Below are positions 33,961 through 42,400 of a stretch of 45,332 nt of DNA, one piece after another. The DNA lies in contig NZ_JUJA01000146.1 in NCBI RefSeq assembly GCF_001906585.1, forward strand, positions 152,541-197,872. The letters run 5' to 3'. The position numbers were made by a program, and so were the translations under genes. Within the stretch, counting starts at the first letter, position 1. The number at the start of each line of letters is the position of its first letter. The notes below the pieces were generated by a model. That model was not told the DNA's origin and ran no database searches. It saw nothing but the letters and a program-made list of their open reading frames with translations. The stretch is from Streptomyces kebangsaanensis. Its GTDB lineage: Bacteria > Actinomycetota > Actinomycetes > Streptomycetales > Streptomycetaceae.

Positions 33961-36489
33961 CTACTCCGACTTGATGGCCTGCAGCATGTTCAGACGGGCC
34001 GCGCGCCGGGCCGGCCACAGGGCCGCCAGCACACCGACCGTCGCCGCCAGCAGCAGGAAGACGGCCAGCCTCCCCCAGGGCAGGACCAGTTCGTACGTCG
34101 CCATCCTCGTGCCGAGCAGTTCACCGGCCGCCCAGCCGAAGAACACGCCGAGCCCGATGCCGAGGACGCCGCCGAACAGGGAGATCACCAGGGACTCCAG
34201 CCGGACCATCCGCTTGATGCCCCTGCGGTCCAGGCCGATTGTGTGGAGCATGCCGATCTCCTGGGAGCGCTCGAAGACCGACATCGCCAGGGTGTTGATG
34301 ACTCCGAGGACCGCCACGACCACCGCCATGGCGAGCAGGCCGTAGAGCATGTTCAGCATCAGCGTGAACATCTGCGCGATGTTGTTGGAGATGTCCTTCT
34401 TGTCCATGATCTGGATGGCGGGGTTGGAGCCGAGGGCCTTCACCAGCTTGTCCTTGGCCGCGTCGGACGTGCCGCCGGCGGTCCTGACCATGACCTGCAT
34501 GTCGGTGGGGTCCGACTGGTGCGGGGAGAGGGTGGCGTTGTCCAGCATGATCCCGCGGATCATCTCGTTGCCCTCGTAGACCCCGGCGACCGTCAGCTTC
34601 TGCTTCCCGCCGTCCTCGTAGGCGACGGTGAAGCTCGAACCGGCCTTCCACCGGTAGGACTTGGCGGTCTCGTCGTCGACGACGACCCGGGTGCCGCCGA
34701 CCGTGAAGGAACCGTCCTTCACCTTCAGGTCCGTCAGCTCGCCGATCGCGGAGCCGTTGACGCCGGTCAGGTACTCGGTCTCGCCCTCGATGCGGGAGGG
34801 TGCGTTGCGCAGCGGGCTGGTGGCGGTGACGCCCTCGGTGGCGCGCAGCTTTTCGCCGATGTCCGGGGAGAGGGAGTTGCCGTTCGCCATCGACACCACG
34901 TAGTCGGCGCGGAGCGCGGACGAGGCCATCCTGTCGATCGCCTGCTGCAGGCTGCCCGCCATCACCGTCATACCGGTGATCAGGGTCAGGCCGATCATCA
35001 GCGCGGCCGCGGTGGCCGCCGTACGGCGCGGGTTGCGCACCGCGTTCTGCCGGGCCAGCCGGCCGGCGACACCGAAGGTGCGCAGGACCGGCGCCGTGGC
35101 GGCGATCAGCGGGCGGGACAGCAGCGGGGTCAGGACGAACACGCCGATGATCAGCAGCACCGCGCCGAGACCCATCGGGGCCTGGGCGGAGTCGGCGTCC
35201 ATCGTCGTGGCCGTCAGGACCACCGCGACACCGGCCCCCGAGAACAGGGCGCCGACGGTGTTGCGCAGCACCAGCGACCTGGTGGTCGCCTTCGCGTGCA
35301 GGCCGCTCATCGCCGCCACCGGCGGGATCTTGGCGGCGCGGCGGCCGGGCAGCCACGCGGCCAGCATGGTCACGAGGATGCCGACCGCGAGGGCGCTGAC
35401 GACCGTGCCGGGCGTGATGACCACCGGTCCCTCGGGGATGGTGGCACCCAGCGCCTCCATCAGGGACTTCAGTCCCGCGTTGATGCCGATGCCGGCGACC
35501 AGACCGGTCACGGCGGCCACCGTGCCCACGACGAACGCCTCGATCAGCACCGACCGGGTGACCTGCCGGCGGGAGGCGCCGACCGCGCGCAGCAGTGCCA
35601 GCTCCTTGGTGCGCTGGGCGACCAGCATGGAGAAGGTGTTGGCGATGATGAACGTGCCGACGAACAGCGAGATCCCGGCGAAGACCAGCAGGCCCCGCTT
35701 CATCCCGCTCATCGAGTCCGCGATCATCCGCGCCTGGTCGTCGGCGAGCTGCTCGCCGGTGGTCGTCCGGGTCCTGTCGCCGGGCAGCGCCCGGTCCAGC
35801 TGCGCCTTCAGCGCCGCCTGGCCGACGCCCGCCTTCGCCTTCACGTCGATCTCGTCGTACGTGCCCGGCTTGCCGAACAGCTTCTGCGCGGTGGCCGTGT
35901 CGAACAGGGTGAGGCTGCCGCCGGCGGCGACGTTGCCGTCGTCGGTGGTGAAGATGCCCGTGACGGTGGGCGTCAGGACGGGACCGTCGACGGAGACGCG
36001 CAGGGTGTCGCCGACCTCGTAGCCGGCGCGGCGGGCGGTCTCGGAGTCGATGAGTACCTGGTCCTCGCCGTGCGGGGCGGTGCCGGACTTCAGCGGGTAC
36101 CGGGGGTCCTCGCTGCCCCAGTAGTTGCCGCCCTGGGACCGGAAGCCGTCACCGATGAGCTTGCCGTCCTTGTCGGCGATCGCGGTGAAGCCCCGGACGA
36201 CACCGATGGCGGAGGCGGCCCCCGGCACGCGGGCGCTGTCGTCCAGCAGCTCCTGGGTCAGCTCGGCCCGCTTGCCGACCTGGTCGCCGCTGCCCTCCTG
36301 GTACGTGGCCTCCACGGCCACGTCGACATGGGTGAAGCCCTTGGCGGAGCTGTTCTGGAACGCGTTCGAGAGGCTGTTGGTGAAGACCAGGGTCCCCGAC
36401 ACGAAGGCGACGCCGAGCATCACGGCGAGCACGGTCATGAGGAGCCGGGCCTTGTGCGCGAGTACGTTGCGCAAGGCGGTGCGGAACAT
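33961..36489 (-). CDS. ABC transporter permease, FtsX-like (MacB/LolC type)
   Basis: An 842-residue membrane protein. N-terminal membrane helix (LLMTVLAVMLGVAFVSG, about 15-32), a large extracellular domain, then the first FtsX core (about 265-420: FVGTFIIANTFSMLVAQRTK, ELALLRAVGASRRQV). A second repeat starts near residue 480 with RRTAATAAALMIGL and its own extracellular domain, ending in the second FtsX core (about 715-835: VLGVINTLAMSVFERSQEIG, LGRRxxR-like coupling helix). Such two-repeat permeases use ATP hydrolysis to drive mechanical work or export of peptides, lipids or drugs. The substrate is unknown. The ATPase gene is 50 bases upstream in the same operon. Confidence 0.9.
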   Translation of the reverse strand: MFRTALRNVLAHKARLLMTVLAVMLGVAFVSGTLVFTNSLSNAFQNSSAKGFTHVDVAVEATYQEGSGDQVGKRAELTQELLDDSARVPGAASAIGVVRGFTAIADKDGKLIGDGFRSQGGNYWGSEDPRYPLKSGTAPHGEDQVLIDSETARRAGYEVGDTLRVSVDGPVLTPTVTGIFTTDDGNVAAGGSLTLFDTATAQKLFGKPGTYDEIDVKAKAGVGQAALKAQLDRALPGDRTRTTTGEQLADDQARMIADSMSGMKRGLLVFAGISLFVGTFIIANTFSMLVAQRTKELALLRAVGASRRQVTRSVLIEAFVVGTVAAVTGLVAGIGINAGLKSLMEALGATIPEGPVVITPGTVVSALAVGILVTMLAAWLPGRRAAKIPPVAAMSGLHAKATTRSLVLRNTVGALFSGAGVAVVLTATTMDADSAQAPMGLGAVLLIIGVFVLTPLLSRPLIAATAPVLRTFGVAGRLARQNAVRNPRRTAATAAALMIGLTLITGMTVMAGSLQQAIDRMASSALRADYVVSMANGNSLSPDIGEKLRATEGVTATSPLRNAPSRIEGETEYLTGVNGSAIGELTDLKVKDGSFTVGGTRVVVDDETAKSYRWKAGSSFTVAYEDGGKQKLTVAGVYEGNEMIRGIMLDNATLSPHQSDPTDMQVMVRTAGGTSDAAKDKLVKALGSNPAIQIMDKKDISNNIAQMFTLMLNMLYGLLAMAVVVAVLGVINTLAMSVFERSQEIGMLHTIGLDRRGIKRMVRLESLVISLFGGVLGIGLGVFFGWAAGELLGTRMATYELVLPWGRLAVFLLLAATVGVLAALWPARRAARLNMLQAIKSE

Positions 36490-36539
36490 GGTTCTGTCTC
36501 AGTCCATATGTATGTGTACGGGGTGGGCGGGGAGGGGGA

Positions 36540-37310
36540 TCAGCTGGTGCGGCCCTTGCCGTCGAACTGCTTCATGCGGTCCAGAACGGCATCCGCCGTC
36601 GGCCCGTACACCTCGTCCACGATCCGCCCGTCCGCGAGGAAGACGACACGGTCCGCGTACGCCGCCGCCACCGGGTCGTGGGTCACCATCACCACCGTCT
36701 GGCCGAGTTCGCGCACGGAGTTGCGCAGGAAGCCGAGCACCTCGGCGCCGGAGCGCGAGTCGAGGTTCCCGGTGGGCTCGTCGCCGAAGATGATGTCCGG
36801 CCGGGAGGCCAGCGCCCGGGCGACGGCGACGCGCTGCTGCTGACCGCCGGACAGCTGGGAGGGCCGGTGGCCCAGCCGGTCGGCGAGCCCGACCATGCCG
36901 ATCACGGAGTCCAGCCACTGCTGGTCCGGCCTGCGGCCGGCGATGTCCATCGGGAGGGTGATGTTCTCCAGGGCCGTGAGCGTGGGCAGCAGGTTGAACG
37001 CCTGGAAGATGAAACCGATCTTGTCCCGGCGCAACTTGGTGAGCTGCTTGTCCTTCAGCGAGCCGAGCTCGGTGTCACCGATGCGCACCGAACCGGAGGA
37101 GAAGGTGTCCAGGCCCGCCACACAGTGCATCAGCGTGGACTTGCCGGATCCGGACGGCCCCATGATCGCCGTGAACTCGCCCTGCGGGAAGTCGACCGAG
37201 ACCCGGTCGAGCGCGACCACCTGGGTCTCGCCCTGTCCGTAGATCTTCGACAGATCCCTGGCGCGCGCGGCCACGGCGGTGGTCCGGCCGGCGATGGAAG
37301 AGGTGGTCAC
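36540..37310 (-). CDS. ABC transporter ATP-binding protein (MacB/LolD type)
   Basis: A 256-residue ATPase. Walker A GPSGSGKST at 51-59, Q-loop in FIFQAFNLLPTLTALEN, signature LSGGQQQRVAVARAL near 155, Walker B IIFGDEPTGNLDS near 175, and switch His in VMVTHDP. The sequence around the D-loop (GNLDSRSG) is typical of the MacB/LolD/FtsE class that pairs with FtsX-like permeases, here the next gene. GTG 37310 has AGGAG six bases upstream. It lies divergently from bldA across a 400-base region. Confidence 0.93.
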   Translation of the reverse strand: MTTSSIAGRTTAVAARARDLSKIYGQGETQVVALDRVSVDFPQGEFTAIMGPSGSGKSTLMHCVAGLDTFSSGSVRIGDTELGSLKDKQLTKLRRDKIGFIFQAFNLLPTLTALENITLPMDIAGRRPDQQWLDSVIGMVGLADRLGHRPSQLSGGQQQRVAVARALASRPDIIFGDEPTGNLDSRSGAEVLGFLRNSVRELGQTVVMVTHDPVAAAYADRVVFLADGRIVDEVYGPTADAVLDRMKQFDGKGRTS

Positions 37311-37711
37311 GGGGGTGCTCCTGACGGGACGACGACGTTCTCGGGGGGACGTGAACCATCGTCGCGGCCGATCCGGCCCGTGGAGTCAGCCGCAGTTCCG
37401 GTTCCGGGGGCCGACTCAGGTCGGACCGCGGCCGGGCACGTCATACCTGGGGTTGACGACCGTCCCTGAGATGGCCTCTGACCAAGGGGGTTGAGAACAG
37501 GTGGAGCGACCTGGTTTGGAGGGTGAAATTCCGTCATTCCGCATACGCAGCCGACCACCGCACGCAAGGCTGTTGGCAAGTGCCGATGGCCACTCCATGT
37601 GGCTGATGCTCCATCAGTTACCAATGAAATAAGACAACATGATTCGACCCGCCCGCCGCTCGGGGAGGGCATCCCGATAGGCTCGGAGCCCCAGCGCGGA
37701 CCCCATGGCCT
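37311..37711. other. Non-coding region between the ABC operon and bldA
   Basis: I see no gene here. It must carry the leftward promoter of the ABC operon and the rightward promoter of bldA. A short hairpin CTGATG-CTC-CATCAG lies at 37603-37617, followed by an AT-richer patch (37618-37645). TAGGCT at 37678-37683 is a possible bldA -10, about 28 bases before the mature tRNA, but no -35 matches it at normal spacing. Confidence 0.4.
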
Positions 37712-37798
37712 GCCCGGATGGTGGAAAGCAGACACGGCGAGCTTAAACCTCGCTGCCCCTTCGCGGGCGTGCCGGTTCAAGTCCGGCTCCGGGCACCA
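37712..37798 (+). tRNA. bldA: tRNA-Leu (anticodon UAA), bldA
   Basis: All arms fold: acceptor GCCCGGA with TCCGGGC, anticodon stem GCGAG/CTCGC around CTTAAAC (anticodon TAA at 37744-37746), a long class II variable arm (about 37754-37770, GCCCCTTCGCGGGC), T arm GCCGG-TTCAAGT-CCGGC, discriminator A, and encoded CCA. TTA is the rarest codon in Streptomyces, and bldA is the only tRNA that reads it, so it controls translation of developmental and antibiotic regulators such as adpA/bldH. The tRNA lies upstream of the membrane-protein gene, which reads towards it. Confidence 0.96.
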
Positions 37799-37899
37799 CG
37801 CGTTACCCACGGTCAGCTTTTGCGGACCGTCCGTACGGCTCCGGTGCCGTGTGTGTTCCGGGGCCGTCCGATCGTCAAGTTCCCTGGCTGCGCCGGTGC

Positions 37900-38859
37900 T
37901 CAGCGGCGCATCGGCAGCTCCACCAGGCCGGCCAGCTCCGTGTCGGACGCCGGTCTGAGCGTGGACAGGATGTGGCGGGCCGCGGGCAGGTCGGCGGCCC
38001 GGAGGTTGTGCAGGGTCACGGTGTAGACCAGGCCGGCGCGGCGCAGCCGCAGTTCCCGGTACCCGTAGTCGCCCTGGTGGGTCACCAGCAGGCGGCCGCC
38101 GCCGTCGTCCGTGCAGACGATCGGGTCCCCGAAGGGGACGGGGCAGCCCCGGGCGTCGGCGCGCCGGGTGTCGTGTCCCTCGCGTGCCACACCGAGGTCC
38201 AGTCCCTCCGTGCCGGGCCGCTCGTAGGCGGCGTCGAAGCCGTCCTCGCTCGCGCCCACGGATCCCAGTGTGTAACCGGGAGGCGGATCGCCGACCCGGA
38301 GCAGGGCGCGGTCCACGCCGTTGGCGGTGAGCCATGCGTCGAGGGTGGGGGGCTGGACGGCGGCCCACGCGGCGTACACCGTGCCGGCCGCGAGGACGGT
38401 CGCCGCGGCGAGGACGGCCGGCCGGGTTCGGGTGCCGGGCAGGAAGAACGCGGCCGCGACCGCGTACCAGATGCCGCCGGCCAGGCAGAGCAGACGGGTG
38501 TCCGTCAGGAGGCGGAGGTCGGCCTGCAGGTCCAGCATGACGGTCCCGAGCGCGCCGGCCGTGCCGAGCCCGTACACACCCGACACCCACCCCCACAGGC
38601 CGCGCTTCTGCCGGGTGAGCGGCACGATCGGGCGGGCCGTGGTGCCGAGGACCGCGAACACGGCCGCTGCCAGGGAGATGACGAGGGCGAGGGTGAGGGC
38701 GACGACCGCCGCGCTTTCGGTGAAGAGGGCCAGCAGCACCGCGTAGAACTGGATGCCGGTCAGGAAGGAGCCGACGAACCAGGCGGCTGCCAGGTGGGAG
38801 ACGACGGGCCCCGCCGTGTTCTTCGGTGTCATGTTCAAGACCACGCCAGGCAGGCGCAC
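37900..38859 (-). CDS. Membrane protein of unknown function (319 aa)
   Basis: From GTG 38859, with AAGGA about five bases upstream (ATG 38832 is the alternative), this gives a protein with four hydrophobic segments in the N-terminal half (HLAAAWFVGSFLTGIQFYAV, VVALTLALVISLAAAVFAVL, WVSGVYGLGTAGALGTVM, CLAGGIWYAVAAAFFL), then one more (AVLAAATVLAAGTVYAAWAA), and a soluble C-terminal part of about 150 residues with strands and two Cys (RGCPVPFG, PIVCTDDG), probably outside the cell. No family is recognised. It converges on bldA and is divergent from pobA. Confidence 0.75.
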   Translation of the reverse strand: MRLPGVVLNMTPKNTAGPVVSHLAAAWFVGSFLTGIQFYAVLLALFTESAAVVALTLALVISLAAAVFAVLGTTARPIVPLTRQKRGLWGWVSGVYGLGTAGALGTVMLDLQADLRLLTDTRLLCLAGGIWYAVAAAFFLPGTRTRPAVLAAATVLAAGTVYAAWAAVQPPTLDAWLTANGVDRALLRVGDPPPGYTLGSVGASEDGFDAAYERPGTEGLDLGVAREGHDTRRADARGCPVPFGDPIVCTDDGGGRLLVTHQGDYGYRELRLRRAGLVYTVTLHNLRAADLPAARHILSTLRPASDTELAGLVELPMRR

Positions 38860-38952
38860 ACGGTTCCTTGATCGAACCGCGGCGCGCGGCCGCTCGGGTG
38901 CGGGGACACCATTGACATCGGGTGAGTCCGGACGGAAACTCAGTGGACGCTT

Positions 38953-38972
38953 TAGTGAAGAATTTTTCACTA
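38953..38972. promoter_or_regulatory. Palindromic operator and promoter upstream of pobA
   Basis: TAGTGAA-N6-TTCACTA is a perfect 7-bp inverted repeat. CACTAT (38968-38973) can be a -10, with TGGACG (38944-38949) 18 bases upstream as -35, so a bound repressor would block the promoter. A regulator of 4-hydroxybenzoate use is expected, but no regulator gene is adjacent. Confidence 0.6.
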
Positions 38973-39035
38973 TGCGAACGAATGCGCCATCCACCTCACC
39001 TCCAGGCGACGACGCCAACCCGAAGGGAACGACCG

Positions 39036-40211
39036 ATGCGCACCACCGTCGGCATCATCGGAGCCGGACCGGCCGGCCTGCTCCTCGCCCGGCTGCTCCA
39101 CAACGCCGGGATCGACTCGGTCGTCCTGGAGAGCCGCGACCGCGCCTACGTCGAGCACCGCCAGCGGGCCGGAATCCTGGAGCAGGGCACCATCGACGTG
39201 CTGCGCGCCGCCGGGGCCGGGGAGCGGATGGACCGCGAGGGGCTCGAGCACGACGGGATCGAGCTGCGCTTCGACCGGCGCCGGCACCGCGTCGACTTCC
39301 CCGCGCTCACCGGCGGGCGGTCCGTGATGGTCTACGCCCAGACCGAGGTGTGCAAGGACCTCATCGCCCTGCAGCTCAAGGAGGGCGGCCCGCTGCTGTT
39401 CGAGGCGGAGGCGCTGGCCGTGGAGGGGGCCGAGACCGACCGCCCCTCCATCCGGTTCCGCCACGAGGGGTGCGAGGACGTCCTCGAGTGCGACTACGTC
39501 GTCGGGTGCGACGGCTTCTGGGGCGTGGCCCGCAAGGCGATCCCCGCCTCGCTCTCCCAGGTGTTCGAGCGGACGTACCCCTTCGGCTGGCTCGGCATCC
39601 TCGCCGACGTGCCCCCCTCGCACGACGAGCTGATCTACGCCCGCCACGACCGCGGGTTCGCCCTGCTGTCCATGCGCTCCCCGTCCGTCTCCCGGCTCTA
39701 CCTCCAGGTGTCCGCGGACACCGACGCCGGGACGTGGAGCGACGAGCAGATCTGGGACGAGCTCGAGCGGCGGCTGGAGACGGACGACGACTGGACCCTG
39801 CGGCGCGGGCCGATCACCCAGAAGTCGGTGACCCCGATGCGCTCCTACGTCCACGAGCCCATGCGCCACGGCCGGCTGTTCCTCGCCGGGGACGCCGCCC
39901 ACATCGTGCCGCCGACCGGGGCCAAGGGGCTGAACCTCGCCGTCGGGGACGTCGTCACCTTCGCGCGGGCGCTCGTGCACCAGAAGGAGACCGGGTCCGC
40001 CGAGCTCCTCGACGCCTACTCGGCGAACTGCCTGCGGCGCGTCTGGCAGGCCGAGCGGTTCAGCTACGACATGACGACGATGCTGCACCGCGACCCCGAC
40101 GCCACCCCGTTCGACCTGCGCCTGCAGCTGGCCCGTCTGGACCGCATCAGCTCCTGCCGGGCGGCCGAGACCGACCTCGCCCTGGGCTACACCGGCTTCC
40201 CGCTCGACTGA
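39036..40211 (+). CDS. pobA: 4-Hydroxybenzoate 3-monooxygenase
   Basis: A 391-residue FAD monooxygenase (usual length about 394) that makes protocatechuate from 4-hydroxybenzoate with NAD(P)H and oxygen, feeding the beta-ketoadipate pathway. FAD motif VGIIGAGPAGLLLARLL at residues 5-21; the substrate/FAD region RQRAGILEQGTIDVL; VMVYAQTEV; the DG motif VVGCDGFWGVARK; and the second FAD motif LFLAGDAAHIVPPTGAKGLN. ATG 39036 has GAAGGGA upstream. No other gene of the pathway is next to it. Confidence 0.94.
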   Translation: MRTTVGIIGAGPAGLLLARLLHNAGIDSVVLESRDRAYVEHRQRAGILEQGTIDVLRAAGAGERMDREGLEHDGIELRFDRRRHRVDFPALTGGRSVMVYAQTEVCKDLIALQLKEGGPLLFEAEALAVEGAETDRPSIRFRHEGCEDVLECDYVVGCDGFWGVARKAIPASLSQVFERTYPFGWLGILADVPPSHDELIYARHDRGFALLSMRSPSVSRLYLQVSADTDAGTWSDEQIWDELERRLETDDDWTLRRGPITQKSVTPMRSYVHEPMRHGRLFLAGDAAHIVPPTGAKGLNLAVGDVVTFARALVHQKETGSAELLDAYSANCLRRVWQAERFSYDMTTMLHRDPDATPFDLRLQLARLDRISSCRAAETDLALGYTGFPLD

Positions 40212-40224
40212 CGGACGGTGACCG

Positions 40225-40254
40225 GGAACCGGCCGGTTGTCTCCGGCCGGTTCC
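40225..40254 (+). terminator. pobA terminator
   Basis: GGAACCGGCCGG (40225-40236) pairs with CCGGCCGGTTCC (40243-40254) around TTGTCT, 13 bases after the stop. Confidence 0.75.
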
Positions 40255-40428
40255 GGACGGGTCGCGGCTTGGTGATGAATGACACCGTCCGCTGCCGGGA
40301 ATCACCTGGTCGCGTAGCGTGTTCGGCAGCACGGGGAGGGAAAGATCCTTCCAAGGCACTAGGGCCCATCTTTTGCCTTTCCATTACTCTTGGGCCAAGG
40401 CCGCGCCGTGCGGCCATGGAGGAGTGAG

Positions 40429-41340
40429 ATGAGGAGCAGAAACCCGGTCTTCTCGCGACGGGGGTTCAGCCGCGACAACGGCTACGCGGGCTTCAACACC
40501 GCGCCGCAGGCCGGGGGACCCGCTGTCGGCACACAGGGCAATCCGTACGCGCAGGGCAACCCGTACGCCCAGCCGAGCGGCAACCCCTATGCGCAGAACC
40601 CTTACGCGCAGCAGGACCTGCAGTACGGCGCACCGCCGCAGGCCCCGGCCACCACCGGCCGGATGACGCTGGACGACGTCGTCCTGCGCACGGCGTCCAC
40701 GCTCGGCACGCTGGTCGTGACGGCCGCGCTCGCCTGGACGCTGCTGCCGGTCGACACCGCCAACATCGGCCGTTCCTACGCCATCGGGATCGGCGCCGCG
40801 CTGGTCGGCATGGTGCTGGCCCTGGTGCAGTCCTTCAAGCGCAAGGCCTCGCCCGCGCTGATCCTGGCCTACGCCGCCGTCGAGGGTGTGTTCCTCGGCG
40901 TCGTCTCCAACGTCGTCGACACCCACATCGCCAGCGGCGCGGCCATGCAGGCCGTGCTCGGCACGATGGCGGTCTTCGTCGGCGTCCTGCTGGCGTACAA
41001 GGCGGGCTGGATCCGCGTCAACCGCCGGTTCTACGGCTTCGTGATGGCGGCGGCGCTCGGCTTCGTGCTGCTGATGATGGTGAACATGCTGTTCGCCGTG
41101 TTCGGCGGCGGTGACGGCCTCGGCTTCCGCAGCGGTCCGCTCGGCGTCTTCTTCGGTGTCGTCGGCATCATCCTCGGCGCCTGCTTCCTCGCCCTGGACT
41201 TCAAGCAGGTCGAGGACGGCATCGCCTACGGCGCCCCGCGCGAGGAGGCCTGGCTCGCGGCCTTCGGCCTCACGCTGACGCTGGTGTGGATCTACATGGA
41301 GTTCCTGCGGATCATCGCGATCCTCAATCAGAGCGACTAG
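40429..41340 (+). CDS. Bax inhibitor-1/YccA family membrane protein
   Basis: A 303-residue protein. A hydrophilic N-terminus (about 1-80) carries four NPYAQ repeats in a Gln/Pro/Gly-rich stretch, then TLDDVVLRTASTLGTLVV and seven hydrophobic segments, including PALILAYAAVEGVFLGVVS, the conserved second-helix block of the Bax1-I (UPF0005/YccA) family, and YMEFLRIIAILNQ at the end. Bacterial members act as pH-sensitive calcium leak channels or FtsH modulators; the role here is unknown. GGAGGAGTGAG precedes the ATG. Confidence 0.88.
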   Translation: MRSRNPVFSRRGFSRDNGYAGFNTAPQAGGPAVGTQGNPYAQGNPYAQPSGNPYAQNPYAQQDLQYGAPPQAPATTGRMTLDDVVLRTASTLGTLVVTAALAWTLLPVDTANIGRSYAIGIGAALVGMVLALVQSFKRKASPALILAYAAVEGVFLGVVSNVVDTHIASGAAMQAVLGTMAVFVGVLLAYKAGWIRVNRRFYGFVMAAALGFVLLMMVNMLFAVFGGGDGLGFRSGPLGVFFGVVGIILGACFLALDFKQVEDGIAYGAPREEAWLAAFGLTLTLVWIYMEFLRIIAILNQSD

Positions 41341-41375
41341 TCCACCGGCGGCACGCCGAGCGAACGGTGGAACGA

Positions 41376-41403
41376 AAGGGCCCCGGGTCTCCCCGGGGCC
41401 CTT
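41376..41403 (+). terminator. Terminator after the Bax1-I gene
   Basis: AAGGGCCCCGGG (41376-41387) pairs with CCCGGGGCCCTT (41392-41403) around TCTC. It lies between convergent genes and can serve both. Confidence 0.8.
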
Positions 41404-41433
41404 CGTCGTGCCGGCGGCGCGTGCCTGGAGCAC

Positions 41434-41661
41434 CTAGAGCAGCTTGCGCGCGGCCCTCCTCAGGTCGTACTCGTGGATGAGCGCCTTGGCGTGGCCGTAC
41501 GCGAGGTCGTGTTCGTGGCGGAGCCAGCTGACCTTCTCCTCGAAGCGGAGCGCGGGGCCTTCTTCGACGGTGCGCAGCCAGTCGGAGATCTCACGACCGG
41601 TGCAGTGGGGGATGCGGGCGAGCAGGTTGCGATGGGTCTCTTCGGAGAAGACTTGGGACAT
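41434..41661 (-). CDS. DUF4287 domain protein (75 aa)
   Basis: A 75-residue protein with the DUF4287 layout: SEETHRNLLARIPHCTGREI, then WLRTVEEGP, FEEKVSWLRHEHDLAYGHAK, and a basic end. Starts at ATG 41661 with GGAGG five bases upstream. The function is unknown; similar domains occur alone or fused to DUF5655. The gene is divergent from 41763. Confidence 0.82.
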   Translation of the reverse strand: MSQVFSEETHRNLLARIPHCTGREISDWLRTVEEGPALRFEEKVSWLRHEHDLAYGHAKALIHEYDLRRAARKLL

Positions 41662-41725
41662 CGGCGCCTCCGGACGCGTTCGATGAAGCCGGTCCTTCAC
41701 GTCACCGTGCCTGAGGGTTCGCGCG

Positions 41726-41756
41726 TTGGCAACAGTCGTGGTGCGACGCGTAGTCT
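41726..41756 (+). promoter_or_regulatory. Promoter of a probable leaderless gene
   Basis: TTGGCA (41726-41731) and TAGTCT (41751-41756), 19 bases apart; the -10 ends six bases before GTG 41763, leaving no room for a leader. Confidence 0.5.
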
Positions 41757-41762
41757 CGCGGC

Positions 41763-42074
41763 GTGGTGGACACGACTTCTCTGACCCGGGCAGTGGATCA
41801 CTTCGCCGATCGCCTCCGGGCGGCGCCGCAGAGCCGGTTGCAGCGGGCCGGCGCCGCCGAGGCACTGGCGCTGGCCAGGGAGTTCGCCCGGCGGGCCCAG
41901 CTCGCCGAGTGCCCCGGGGCCGAGCCGCGGGAGATGCCGGACGCGGGGATGTTCGCGGCCGCGGACCAGGTCACCGTCGCCGGACACGACCTGGCGCTCG
42001 TACTGAAGACCGAGGACGAGGTGGCGGAGGCCGTACGTCTGGTGCAGGAGGCGCAGCGGCGGGCGGGGGTCTGA
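41763..42074 (+). CDS. Small helical protein of unknown function (103 aa)
   Basis: Two GTG codons in a row (41763 and 41766) start a 103-residue, mostly helical protein: LTRAVDHFADRLRAAPQSRL, AAEALALAREFARRA, then two strands (ADQVTVAGHDLALVL) and a final helix (EDEVAEAVRLVQEAQRRAG). The first GTG fits a leaderless start behind the -10 at 41751. No family is recognised. The codon pattern and clean divergence from DUF4287 support a real gene. Confidence 0.7.
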   Translation: MVDTTSLTRAVDHFADRLRAAPQSRLQRAGAAEALALAREFARRAQLAECPGAEPREMPDAGMFAAADQVTVAGHDLALVLKTEDEVAEAVRLVQEAQRRAGV

Positions 42075-42119
42075 CTCCCGGTCACGGGCCTCGGGTACGG
42101 GCCCCGGTCGCGGGCCCGG

Positions 42120-42400
42120 CTGCCGAACACCTGCCCAGCGCTCCACTCTTCGGAGTGGAGGTGAAGGGCATCCTGCCTCTTGCGGCCCGGAGGGCCGCAG
42201 CCGCACGGCTACGATTGCCCCGTCCGGTGACGGAGTTGTCGGATCCACCGCCGGGCGGGCGGGAAGTGACGCCTGTGGAGGCCTCCGTAGGACCGACCTT
42301 CCCGGAGAGCGGCAAGGGCCGGTGAAGCAGGAATCCGAGGTGGCATCGCGCAGCGGTGCGGACCGGACCCTCCTGCCCTCGGGCAGGAGAGGGCGTCAAA
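42120..42400 (+). mobile_element. Degenerate right end of a TnpB-type (IS200/IS605/IS607-like) element
   Basis: The 320-base gap before 42396 has no intact gene. In it, the plus strand reads GGREVTPVEASVGPTFPESG, then KGR and a stop (42323-42325), followed by AAGCAGGAATCC, and a short stem TCCTGCCC-TC-GGGCAGGA (42371-42388) before GGGCGTCAA. From memory, this succession (Arg-rich tail, TGAAGCAGGAA, terminal hairpin, TCAA) is what follows tnpB in many Streptomyces elements, where the same stretch is the omega RNA. No transposase or nuclease domain remains and no left end is visible. It is a relic if the recognition is right. Confidence 0.4.

Noticed and set aside
30707-34018. Open frame of 1103 codons on the minus strand across ndh and cfa
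   Set aside because: It is antisense to two well-recognised enzymes and shows no domain of its own.
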